NCBI GenBank assembly: GCA_034382075.1
Contig: JAXMOZ010000014.1
Location: 1 to 48,320 of the forward strand
Reading direction: 5' to 3'
From: JAEULH01 sp034382075
GTDB lineage: Bacteria > Pseudomonadota > Alphaproteobacteria > Rhodospirillales > Defluviicoccaceae
DNA: 48,320 nucleotides
The position numbers and the translations under genes were made by a program. The notes under the pieces were generated by a model, which was given only the letters and a program-made list of their open reading frames with translations, searched no databases and had not been told where the DNA came from. Each line of letters begins with the position of its first letter. Positions within the stretch are counted from its first letter, which is position 1. Below, in pieces: positions 40,134 to 48,320 of the stretch.

Positions 40134-40409
40134 TTAGGCTGGCGGCGCCTCCTTCAGCGCGCGTTCGATGGCTTCGCGGATGAACCGCTGGTAGGGCATC
40201 CCCTGCGCCTCTGCCTGCCTTACGACCGCCGCCAGCAAAGCCGCCGGCAGCGGCACGCTGACGACCGCCGGCTCGGCCGCAAACTCGAAGCGGACCGGCG
40301 TGAAGCCCGAGAGGTCGTAACCGCTGAGGTCCTCGTCGGCGACGAAGCGCTCCGCGTCCTAGTCCGAGAGCAGGTCCGGAGGCCGCTTAGGCTCCTCGCT
40401 GCTGCACAT
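40134..40409 (-). pseudogene. BrnA/CopG-type antitoxin interrupted by a stop
   Basis: Read from the ATG at 40409, codon 17 is TAG (40359-40361); the frame is otherwise open to a TAA at 40134-40136, 91 codons. After the stop the product reads DAERFVADEDLSGYDLSGF, then a beta strand VVSVPLPAALLAAVV and helices QGMPYQRFIREAIERAL, which is the layout of ribbon-helix-helix antitoxins of the BrnA/CopG kind. The Glu expected before DAER could become TAG by one change. No toxin gene is recognisable upstream. Translation from an internal start would still give the DNA-binding part. Confidence 0.7.
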
Positions 40410-40529
40410 AATGCGCTACCCCGCGAGCGTGCATGTATCTGGCGCTGATCGGCCGGATATAAGTCCTGCCTGGGTGCTGTCGCAACGTGAACGCCACCGA
40501 CAGGGTCGCACCCGCCAAAAACAAAACCT

Positions 40530-40614
40530 CGTCATCGCGAGCCGCGGAGCGGCGTGGCGATCCAGTAGAAGGTTCACTGGATTGCTTCGTCGGCTACCGC
40601 CTCCTCGCAATGAC
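40530..40614 (+). repeat. Palindromic repeat family A copy
   Basis: A well-preserved copy, nearly the exact reverse of the copy at 47972-48055: GTCATCGCGAGCCGCGGAGC, CGATCCAGT, ACTGGATTGCTTCGTCGGC, CCTCCTCGCAATGAC. It lies in the 316-base gap between the antitoxin remnant and ettA; I see no gene in that gap. Confidence 0.85.
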
Positions 40615-40725
40615 CACCCGTTTCCTGACTCAACTTGATGACAACTTGCTCCAATGCCGGTTTCCCACGTCCCACTGGAAGCCTGAGACGCGAAACCGCG
40701 GGCCCGGCCCGGGCACGGTCAGGAC

Positions 40726-42408
<1,683 letters not shown>

Positions 42409-42675
42409 GACCGCCGCTCGCGTCCGCTGGAGGTGGGAGGAGGAGCCTGTTACCCGGTTGGCCGGCTCCGGATCAAGGCGATTCGCCGCACCGCATCAGC
42501 GCAGCCGGCTCGAAGCCTCCGCGCGCCGGTGCCTCCGCGGTCGGAAATCGCCTTGTCATTGAGCAAGTTCGCTGCTGTTGCGCGCAAAAGGGGGCTCGCC
42601 GATAATGCCGGCTGTAGCGCCAGCCGGCACCGTTACAGGGCGGCCGGGCGCTTCCACACTCGCGGGAGAGATGAG

Positions 42676-43080
42676 ATGAAGATGAGAAGCCGTTGCGCAT
42701 TGGCCACCGCCGCCCTGGCGTTCGCCTTTGCCGCCGGAGCCGCGCAAGCGCAGATGCCGGCCGGGGACGCGGCGAAGGGCGAAGACGTGTTCAAGAAGTG
42801 CACAGCCTGTCACGCGGTTGAGGAGGGCAAGCACAAGGTCGGGCCGTCGCTGCACGGGGTGGTCGGCCGGCAGGCCGGCAGCACCGACTTCGCCCGCTAC
42901 GTCGGGCTGAAGGGCGCGGACTTCGCCTGGACCGAGGAGAACCTGTTCGAGTATCTGGCCGACCCGACGGCGTTCGTGAAGAGCAAGACCCAGAACCCGC
43001 GCAGCGGCATGGCCTACAAGCTGCCGAAGCCCGAGGAGCGCGCCGACGTCATCGCCTACCTGAAGACGCTCACCAACTGA
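42676..43080 (+). CDS. Periplasmic class I cytochrome c (c2-like)
   Basis: A 134-residue protein with a Sec signal (to AQA-QMPAG) and one heme motif CTACH at about residue 42. The distal Met is probably in SGMAYKLPKPEER near the C-terminus. GPSLHGVVGRQAG is typical of mitochondrial-like c and c2 cytochromes. It would shuttle electrons in the periplasm. It is followed 25 bases later by a second, diverged cytochrome gene. A GGGAGAG site precedes the ATG. Confidence 0.92.
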   Translation: MKMRSRCALATAALAFAFAAGAAQAQMPAGDAAKGEDVFKKCTACHAVEEGKHKVGPSLHGVVGRQAGSTDFARYVGLKGADFAWTEENLFEYLADPTAFVKSKTQNPRSGMAYKLPKPEERADVIAYLKTLTN

Positions 43081-43105
43081 GCCGGTAGCCGCGGTTTCTT
43101 CCTTC

Positions 43106-43504
43106 GTGGCATTGCGCCGCGCGTCGATCTACGCAGCCGCCGTTGTCGCCGCCGCCGCCGGGGGGATCCCCGGCGTGCGGGGGCAGGACGGCTTGGTGGG
43201 AGACGCCGACCGGGGCGAGGCGGTGTTCGCCAGCAAGTGCGCCGTCTGCCACAGCACCCGTGCCGGCTGGAACAAGGAAGGGCCGTCGCTTGCCGGCGTC
43301 TTCGGCAGGCGCGCCGGGACGGCGGCGGACTTCACCGGCTACCGTGCCTTGCGCGGGCTAGACGTCGTCTGGTCGGAGGCTTCGCTGGACGCCTGGCTCG
43401 CGGACCCCAAGGGTTTCACCGGCCGCAACAGCGCCATGCCGGCCAAGCTCGGCGATCCACGAGACCGCACCGACGTCATCGCCTACCTCCGCCGGCTGCG
43501 TTGA
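43106..43504 (+). CDS. Second class I cytochrome c, diverged paralog
   Basis: A 132-residue secreted cytochrome c with signal peptide (to VRG-QDG), heme motif CAVCH near residue 45, GPSLAGVFGRRAG, and a candidate axial Met in NSAMPAKLGDP. The layout is the same as the preceding gene (GYRALRGLDVVWSEASLDAWLADPKGF versus its counterpart), so a tandem duplication followed by divergence is likely. The start is GTG at 43106, or TTG at 43112. Sequence divergence suggests a different redox partner. Confidence 0.88.
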   Translation: MALRRASIYAAAVVAAAAGGIPGVRGQDGLVGDADRGEAVFASKCAVCHSTRAGWNKEGPSLAGVFGRRAGTAADFTGYRALRGLDVVWSEASLDAWLADPKGFTGRNSAMPAKLGDPRDRTDVIAYLRRLR

Positions 43505-43583
43505 CGCCGTTCGCCGGTAGAGCGAGGTGCGAGTGGGTCCAATCAGAACCTGTAGCGCCGCATTGCGAGGACGTCGTTTCGAC

Positions 43584-43614
43584 GGTCATGGCCGTACTTG
43601 TTACGGCCATAACG
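43584..43614 (-). repeat. ACAAG-loop hairpin, family B copy 5
   Basis: Reverse orientation; the 9-bp perfect stem ATGGCCGTA/TACGGCCAT encloses CTTGT. Confidence 0.85.
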
Positions 43615-43645
43615 GTCTTGGTGTGGGTGTTCCTCGGCCAGCTTC

Positions 43646-43677
43646 CGTGGATCCTCGCGACAAGCGCGAGGATGACG
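43646..43677 (+). repeat. ACAAG-loop hairpin, family B copy 6
   Basis: CGTGG, a 9-bp perfect stem ATCCTCGCG/CGCGAGGAT, loop ACAAG, then GACG. The stem sequence is quite unlike the other copies, yet all nine pairs form. Confidence 0.85.
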
Positions 43678-43705
43678 GGTGAGAGGAACTTTAACCCCGC
43701 CCCTA

Positions 43706-43746
43706 CGTCATGGCCGTACTTGTTATACTCGCTACGGCCATCCACG
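43706..43746 (-). repeat. ACAAG-loop hairpin, family B copy 7, with loop insertion
   Basis: CGTC, arms ATGGCCGTA and TACGGCCAT, CTTGT followed by a 9-base insertion TATACTCGC, and CCACG at the end. Reverse orientation; stem intact. Confidence 0.8.
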
Positions 43747-43875
43747 CCTTCGGTAGACCTCCGGAACCAGTCAGAACAAGCCCGGGGTCACGAGTATTTG
43801 CTTTTAGGGATCCTTGACGATGCTGCTATGCGTGTCGCGCTGCGTCAACCTAATCACAAGGTGCTCTAGCGACCG

Positions 43876-44883
43876 CTACAGTAGCCCCTTCTCCTTGTAA
43901 TACCTGAGCGCTCCCGGGTGGATCGGCGCGGTCAGGCCGTCCTTGATCATGCGCTTCGGCTCGAGCTCGGCGAAGGCCGGGTGGAGCTGGCGAAAGTCGT
44001 CGATGTTCTCCATCACCGCGCGGGTGAGCTCGTAGACGACCCGGTCATCGGCGTCGGCGCTGGTGACAAGGGTGGCGACGACGCCGAAGGTGGTCACGTC
44101 GGCCTTGGTCGTGCTGTAGGTGCCGGCGGGGATGGTGGTGAAGGCGTAGAACGGGCTCGCCGCGACGAGCTTTTTCTCCACCTCGCCCGCAAGCGAAACG
44201 ATCCTGGCATTGCAGCCGTCGGTCGCGACCGCAACCCCGGCGTTGGGAACGCCCACCGAGTAGCCAAGTGCGTCGATCTCGCCGGCGCAGAGCGCCTTGG
44301 CCTGTTCCGAGGAGGTCATCTCACTCGCGGCGCGGAAGTCGGCGGGGCTCATGGCGTGTGCCTGCATCAGCACCTCCATGGTGCTGCGCTGGCCCGACCC
44401 GGGGTTGCCGATATTCACCCGCTTGCCCTTCAGCTCGGCGAAGGAAGCGATGCTGCTGTCGGCGCCGACGATGAGCTGGAACGGCTCGGAGTGGATTGAG
44501 AACACCGAGCGCAGCGCCGCCACCGGCCGGACCGCCTCCGGCTTGTCGCCGCGGTAGGCATGATACTGCAGGTCCGACTGGGCGATGCCGAAGTCGAGCT
44601 CGCCGTCCGCGACCTGCTCGATGTTGTCCCTGGAGCCTTCCGTCGCCGGCGCAGCGCAGCGGATGCCGTGCGGCCGGCCTTCCTTGCGCCCCTCCGCGGC
44701 CTCCTTGTGGATCAGCCGGCAGATGGCGTTGCCGGCGGCGAAGTAGACGCCGGTGGGGCCGCCGGTGCCGATGGTGATGAAGACCCGCTTTTCCTGCGCT
44801 TGCGCCGGCGCCGGCGCGGCCGCGGGGAAAGCAGCACCGATGCCGAGCGCCACGGCGAAGGCGCGCACCGTCTTCGACCTCAT
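43876..44883 (-). CDS. TAXI-family TRAP solute-binding protein
   Basis: A 335-residue periplasmic protein with Sec signal (MRSKTVRAFAVALGIGAAF to AQA-QEK) and the TAXI start FITIGTGGPTGVYFAAGNAIC. Further family blocks are GELDFGIAQSDLQYHAY, GKRVNIGNPGSGQRSTMEVLM and the C-terminal HPGALRYYKEKGLL. TAXI proteins feed a fused TRAP permease; none is encoded beside it, so it is an orphan here. The ATG at 44883 has a strong GAGGAGGAGG site. Confidence 0.92.
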   Translation of the reverse strand: MRSKTVRAFAVALGIGAAFPAAAPAPAQAQEKRVFITIGTGGPTGVYFAAGNAICRLIHKEAAEGRKEGRPHGIRCAAPATEGSRDNIEQVADGELDFGIAQSDLQYHAYRGDKPEAVRPVAALRSVFSIHSEPFQLIVGADSSIASFAELKGKRVNIGNPGSGQRSTMEVLMQAHAMSPADFRAASEMTSSEQAKALCAGEIDALGYSVGVPNAGVAVATDGCNARIVSLAGEVEKKLVAASPFYAFTTIPAGTYSTTKADVTTFGVVATLVTSADADDRVVYELTRAVMENIDDFRQLHPAFAELEPKRMIKDGLTAPIHPGALRYYKEKGLL

Positions 44884-45201
44884 CGCGATCCTCCTCCTCG
44901 TCTCGCCCGAACCGGACCGGCCGGACAGCGGCCGGTGATGCAGATGTAGCCGACTTCCAGGCGGCGGGCGACAGCGCAGGGCAGGCGGGCTGCGGGGCCG
45001 GCGTCCATTCATGTCGGCGAAGACGAAGCGTCCGCCGACCCCGGCGATCACGCCCCGAAGGCGAAAAGCGGAGAGAACGCGCAATCTCTTTGGAAACTTT
45101 TATGACCCAATAGGGTTGTAAGGCATGTGGATGTGCGGGGCGCCCCGTCGCGCCACGGCTGAGAGCCTTGAAAAAAAGCCTCTGACGGGGAGGACGACGT
45201 C
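44884..45201. other. Intergenic region between TAXI and FadL-type genes
   Basis: About 318 bases of divergent upstream DNA. The stretch 45080-45125 is AT-richer than its surroundings and is a plausible promoter region for the FadL-type gene, but I could not fix a well-spaced -35/-10 pair. Confidence 0.3.
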
Positions 45202-46560
45202 ATGCAAAGCCGGCGCCGGACCCTGGCCGTCGCACTCGCCGCCGGCATTCTTTACACAAAGGCGGCGCATCCCGCCGGCTTCGCGCTGAAGGAGCAATCG
45301 GCGAGCGGGCTCGGCAGCGCCTTTGCCGGCCAGACCGCCGGCGGCGAAGACATCAGCGCGATGTTCACCAATCCGGCGGCGCTCACCCGCTACCCCGGGA
45401 GCCGCGTCTCCCTCCTCGCCACCTACATCATGCCGCAGATCCAGTTTCAAGCCGGCAGCGCCAGCACCGTCACCGGGGCGCCCATCGGCGGCGGCACCGG
45501 CGGCAGTGACGTGGCCGACGACGTGATGTTGCCCGCCGCCTACGCGCTCTGGGATCTCGATGAAGCCTTCGGCCTCGGCCACAAGCTGCGCTTCGGTGTC
45601 GGCGTCAACGTCCCTTTCGGCCTGGAGACCAATTACAACGACGGCTGGATCGGCCGCTACCACGCCCTGCACTCCAAGCTCGAGACCCTGAACATCAACC
45701 CGGCCCTTGCCGTCGAGGTCGCCCCCGGCCTATCGCTGGGCGCCGGCGCGCAGCTCCAGTACGCCGATGCGACGCTCAGCAACGCCATCGACTTCGGCAC
45801 CATCGGCGCCCTCGGAGGCGTCCCCTTCGCGGTGCCGACCCGCCAGGACGGCCGGGCGCGGATCACCGGCGACGACTGGGGCTACGGCTTCACCCTGGGT
45901 GCGTTGTACGAGCCGTGGGACGGCAGCCGGATCGGCGTCGGCTACCGCTCGGCGGTGAAGCACCGGCTGAGCGGCCGCGGCTCCTTCCGCCTCGACGACG
46001 CTGGCGTCGGCGCGACGCTATCGGCCGCAACCGGCGCCTTCACCAACACCGACGCCGAGGCGGACCTGACCACTCCGGAGACGGTCAACATCGGCCTCAC
46101 CCAGGACCTCGGCGAGCGCTGGTCGCTGAGCGCCGAGGCGCAGTGGACCCGGTGGAGCCGCTTCGACGACCTGACCATCACCTTCGCCAATCCCGCCCAG
46201 CCGAGCAGCGTTACCGAGCACGACTGGGAGGACGTCTGGTTCTTCGCCCTCGGCCTGACCTGGCGGCCGAGCGAGGCCTGGGCCCTGCGCGCCGGCTACG
46301 CCTACGACCAGAGCCCGATCCCCAACCGCACCGCCACCCCGCGGATCCCCGACGGCGACCGGCACTGGCTCGCCATCGGCGCCAGCTACCGGCCGGCGCC
46401 CGCGGTCTTGCTTGCCGCCGGCTATACCCACATCTTTTTGCGCGAAGGCCACATCGACCTGTCGGCGGGCGGACCGGGCGACACGTTTCGCGGCGATCTC
46501 AGAGGCCGGACCCGGTCGAGCATCGACATGGTTGCCTTGCAGGCCGAGTGGCAGTTCTAG
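45202..46560 (+). CDS. FadL/TodX-type outer-membrane transport protein
   Basis: A 452-residue outer-membrane beta-barrel of the OMPP1/FadL/TodX family, which takes up long-chain fatty acids or other hydrophobic compounds. Signal peptide to about residue 25 (HPA-GFALKEQSA). The N-terminal hatch-like segment has SASGLGSAFAGQTAGGEDISA and the family NPA motif (MFTNPAALTRYPG). The end is aromatic (VALQAEWQF), as needed for barrel assembly. A GGGGAGGA site precedes the ATG. The secreted protein encoded 52 bases later is likely in the same transcript. Confidence 0.92.
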   Translation: MQSRRRTLAVALAAGILYTKAAHPAGFALKEQSASGLGSAFAGQTAGGEDISAMFTNPAALTRYPGSRVSLLATYIMPQIQFQAGSASTVTGAPIGGGTGGSDVADDVMLPAAYALWDLDEAFGLGHKLRFGVGVNVPFGLETNYNDGWIGRYHALHSKLETLNINPALAVEVAPGLSLGAGAQLQYADATLSNAIDFGTIGALGGVPFAVPTRQDGRARITGDDWGYGFTLGALYEPWDGSRIGVGYRSAVKHRLSGRGSFRLDDAGVGATLSAATGAFTNTDAEADLTTPETVNIGLTQDLGERWSLSAEAQWTRWSRFDDLTITFANPAQPSSVTEHDWEDVWFFALGLTWRPSEAWALRAGYAYDQSPIPNRTATPRIPDGDRHWLAIGASYRPAPAVLLAAGYTHIFLREGHIDLSAGGPGDTFRGDLRGRTRSSIDMVALQAEWQF

Positions 46561-46612
46561 GGGCTTCGGCGCCGGCCTGGGCCGAAACCAGAGCTGCGGG
46601 AGGGACCACGCA

Positions 46613-47242
46613 TTGCGCATCCATCGGGCTTCATGGGCCCTTGCCGCGGCCCTTTTTTGCGGGGCAGCGGCCACCGCGGCGCTCGGCTCCGCGCCGGCTC
46701 ATGCCGGCAGCTTCCAGGTTCCCGATGGCTTCGTCGCCGCGCCGGAAACCAGCCCGTCGCCGTCGAAGGACTGGGAGCCGGTGCTGTCGGTGCGGCCGAA
46801 GGACGGCCCCTTCGCCGAGCTCACCTCGCTGTCGCTGCGCCGGGTAAAGGGGCCGGTGGACGACCCGGACGCCTGGCTCAAGGAGCGGCTGACGGTCGAT
46901 GTGCCGACGGATGCGGAGGTCGACGCCGTCATCGACAGCCCCGACAGCCCGTTCGCGGACCCGGCCTTCGAGGTTTTGCGCCAGGCGATGCCGCAGCTCT
47001 TTGCCGGCTTGCGCGGCCTGGGCCGGATCGGCGCCGAGCTCTGCGACAAGCCGCAGGCCGCGTACAACGCGGCGGGCTCGCTGCGGGAAATGTACTGCAC
47101 CTTCCAGATCGGCCCGCTGCGCCAGTACATGCTGCTGAGGCTGCAGAAGGTGGGCCCCGACTGGTACTACACGGAGATCAAGACCGCCAACGACAGGCGG
47201 CTGCGCGAACTCGTCGCCATCGCTAACACTTTTGCGGGTTAG
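46613..47242 (+). CDS. Secreted protein of unknown function downstream of FadL
   Basis: A 209-residue protein starting with TTG after GGGAGGG. Clear Sec signal (SWALAAALFCGAAATAAL to AHA-GSF). The mature part of about 178 residues is mixed alpha/beta with two cysteines (in AELCDKP and EMYCTFQ) that may pair. The tail GPLRQYMLLRLQKVGPDWYYTEIKTAN looks like a lipocalin- or PsbP-like beta sheet, but I do not recognise a family. Its place after a FadL-type barrel gene suggests a periplasmic partner for hydrophobic-substrate uptake; this is inference from position only. Confidence 0.72.
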   Translation: MRIHRASWALAAALFCGAAATAALGSAPAHAGSFQVPDGFVAAPETSPSPSKDWEPVLSVRPKDGPFAELTSLSLRRVKGPVDDPDAWLKERLTVDVPTDAEVDAVIDSPDSPFADPAFEVLRQAMPQLFAGLRGLGRIGAELCDKPQAAYNAAGSLREMYCTFQIGPLRQYMLLRLQKVGPDWYYTEIKTANDRRLRELVAIANTFAG

Positions 47243-47364
47243 GCGCCGCCGCCGCTATCGCGTCGCGGTTGCTGCTGTGGCGCCGCTCCATCGCCCTCGC
47301 CGATTTTTACCTCATTCGGGTTAGCAAGATCCGGCCTCATCGTGTAGGCTCAGCTAAACCGCTT

Positions 47365-47378
47365 CGTCGTTTACGACG
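47365..47378. promoter_or_regulatory. Candidate operator palindrome upstream of XRE regulator
   Basis: The inverted repeat CGTCGT-TT-ACGACG lies 44 bases before the regulator ATG. Small XRE proteins often repress their own promoter, so this could be the operator. It is a single site judged by eye. Confidence 0.25.
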
Positions 47379-47421
47379 TACTAGGGCCACAACTCATCAT
47401 CGGCTGAGCGATAGAGAACGC

Positions 47422-47754
47422 ATGAACCGTATCCGCATGATGCGCAGTCGCCGGGGCTTGACGCTTCAGCAACTGGCCGCACGCATCGAACCGCCCGCCT
47501 CCTACCAGCAGATCGCCAGGCTCGAGCGTGACGAGCGCCGGCTCACCTGGGACTGGCTGATGAAGATCGCCTCCGCGCTCGAGTGCGTGCCGATGGACCT
47601 GATCGAGGACGGCTGGTACAGGCTCACGCCGAGCGAGCAGCGCCTCGTCGCCGCCTTCCGCGAGTGGCCGGAGGGCAAGCGCTCGATCCTGCTCGAGGAG
47701 GTGGGGGCGGAGCCGCATCCGCCGGCGCGGGCGGACGTGGTGGCGGAAGCCTGA
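47422..47754 (+). CDS. Small XRE-family helix-turn-helix regulator
   Basis: A 110-residue DNA-binding protein. Residues 3-60 are an HTH_3/XRE domain (RSRRGLTLQQLAARI, then the recognition region YQQIARLERDERRL and WDWLMKIASALECVPMDLI). A C-terminal helix (SEQRLVAAFREWPEGKRSILLEEV) could be a dimerisation or interaction segment. The target is unknown; it stands between the FadL-type operon and an insertion sequence. The product runs on open upstream, but the ATG at 47422 best fits the domain start. Confidence 0.85.
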   Translation: MNRIRMMRSRRGLTLQQLAARIEPPASYQQIARLERDERRLTWDWLMKIASALECVPMDLIEDGWYRLTPSEQRLVAAFREWPEGKRSILLEEVGAEPHPPARADVVAEA

Positions 47755-48157
47755 TCCCGTCAGGCCGTCGGCGTCTCCGCTGGCGTTGAAGGGCGGTCAC
47801 CAGCGGCCGCTCCCTGCCGGCAAGGATGGATGCCCGCCGCCGTACGCTCCGCGCCTGCCGGTGCAGGCGATGTCCTCGCAGCCCCCTGACAATCACCCGA
47901 GGAGCCGGATCGCGCTTGCTTAAACTGGTGATCAAGTTGAAGCAGGAACCGGTTGAAACAGGAACCGGTTGTCATTGCGAGGAGGCGGTAGCCGACGATG
48001 CAATCCAGTAAACGGTGCACTGGATCGCCACGCCGCTCCGCGGCTCGCGATGACGAAAATTTGTTTCTGGCGGGTCGACCGAATGACAATCCACTAGAGT
48101 GTCGTGATCGATAAATGAGTTACATTCTCGCCTGGCTGGGTTCACGTGGAGGCGGGA
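47755..48157. other. Intergenic region with repeats before the IS630 gene
   Basis: About 400 bases with no gene. It holds a near-perfect direct repeat of 16-17 bases (TTGAA, then CAGGAACCGG, twice at about 47937-47971), a family A palindrome right after it, and the presumed left end of the insertion sequence from about 48094. Confidence 0.5.
47972..48055 (-). repeat. Palindromic repeat family A copy, reverse orientation
   Basis: It reads GTCATTGCGAGGAGGCGGTA, CAATCCAGT, CACTGGATCGCC, CGCTCCGCGGCTCGCGATGACG on the + strand. This is the inverse of the copy at 40530-40614, with a slightly different centre. Confidence 0.85.
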
Positions 48158-48320
48158 ATGGGCAAGGGTCGCGCTGTCGAGATCGTTCTCGACGATGTGG
48201 AGAGGCGGGAGTTGACGGCACTGACGCGCAAGCACGGCGCGCCGCAGGCGCTGGCTGCGCGGGCGCGGATCGTGCTGGCGGCGGCCGACGGACTGGACAA
48301 CAAGGCGATTGCTGCCAAGG
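48158..48320 (+). mobile_element. IS630-family transposase, N-terminal part, cut by window edge
   Basis: The first 54 codons are present. The product begins MGKGRAVEIVLDDVERREL and continues with AARARIVLAAADGLDNKAIA, the start of the helix-turn-helix of IS630-type transposases. The catalytic DDE part lies beyond the window. Sequence from about 48094 (CTAGAGTGTCGTGATCG) up to the ATG is probably the left end of the element; its other end is not visible, so the terminal repeats cannot be confirmed. Confidence 0.75.

Larger units (their letters stand above)
43505..43875. other. Intergenic region holding three family B hairpins
   Basis: About 370 bases between the second cytochrome gene and the convergent TAXI gene. 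No coding signal; the main content is three ACAAG-loop hairpins at 43584, 43646 and 43706. Confidence 0.6.

Overview
This is a G+C-rich chromosomal stretch from a Gram-negative bacterium, most likely an alphaproteobacterium (Rhodospirillales-like is my best guess, not proven). The basis is: an RpoH-type heat-shock sigma factor; LPS-heptose genes gmhA and hldE; MlaA/VacJ and FadL outer-membrane proteins; small c2-like cytochromes; a DUF2934 protein; a TAXI-type binding protein; and two families of extragenic palindromes of a kind common in alphaproteobacteria. No rRNA, tRNA or CRISPR array was seen.

Layout. 1-3.3 kb: a DUF2934 protein, then a tight three-gene unit resembling the electron-input half of a group 3 NiFe hydrogenase or sulfhydrogenase (iron-sulfur beta subunit, cyclic-nucleotide-binding protein, FAD/NAD gamma subunit) with no hydrogenase catalytic genes beside it. 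3.4-11.7 kb: housekeeping and accessory genes (small secreted protein, NDUFA9-like protein, a short-chain dehydrogenase-like protein lacking the catalytic Tyr, CDF transporter, lipoprotein binding protein, rpoH, DUF4149, prolyl aminopeptidase, nuclease, DUF411 protein). 11.7-12.1 kb: a cluster of three palindromic repeats. 12.1-19.7 kb: ABC-2 exporter, phosphoesterase, gmhA-hldE, then a tandem duplication that gives two entericidin-like lipoprotein genes and leaves a broken copy of a quinone oxidoreductase next to the intact gene, then a SpoU methyltransferase.

19.7-30.6 kb is the centrepiece: a co-directional cluster for the GlgE route of alpha-glucan synthesis. It holds GlgM-like maltose-1-phosphate synthase, an extra GH13 enzyme of unknown role, GlgE maltosyltransferase, a TreS-maltokinase fusion and GlgB branching enzyme. 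TreS makes maltose from trehalose; the fused kinase makes maltose-1-phosphate; GlgM makes the same intermediate from ADP-glucose and glucose-1-phosphate; GlgE polymerises it; GlgB branches the product. Paired hairpins with an invariant ACAAG loop sit in the two large gaps of this cluster.

30.6-34.2 kb: a Rap1a/Tai-like secreted protein, a glycine-zipper lipoprotein, a frameshifted lipoprotein gene of foreign composition, and a chemoreceptor. 34.2-39 kb: metF plus a split metH in one overlapping operon. 39-48.3 kb: mlaA, a stop-interrupted CopG-type antitoxin remnant, ettA, two tandem c-type cytochromes, hairpin repeats, an orphan TAXI binding protein, a FadL-type porin, a secreted unknown protein, a small XRE regulator and the start of an IS630-family transposase cut by the window edge.

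The observations I would follow first are the ACAAG-loop hairpins whose stems vary by compensatory changes, the orphan hydrogenase-like diaphorase unit, the extra GH13 gene in the GlgE cluster, and the hldE-entericidin-oxidoreductase tandem duplication.
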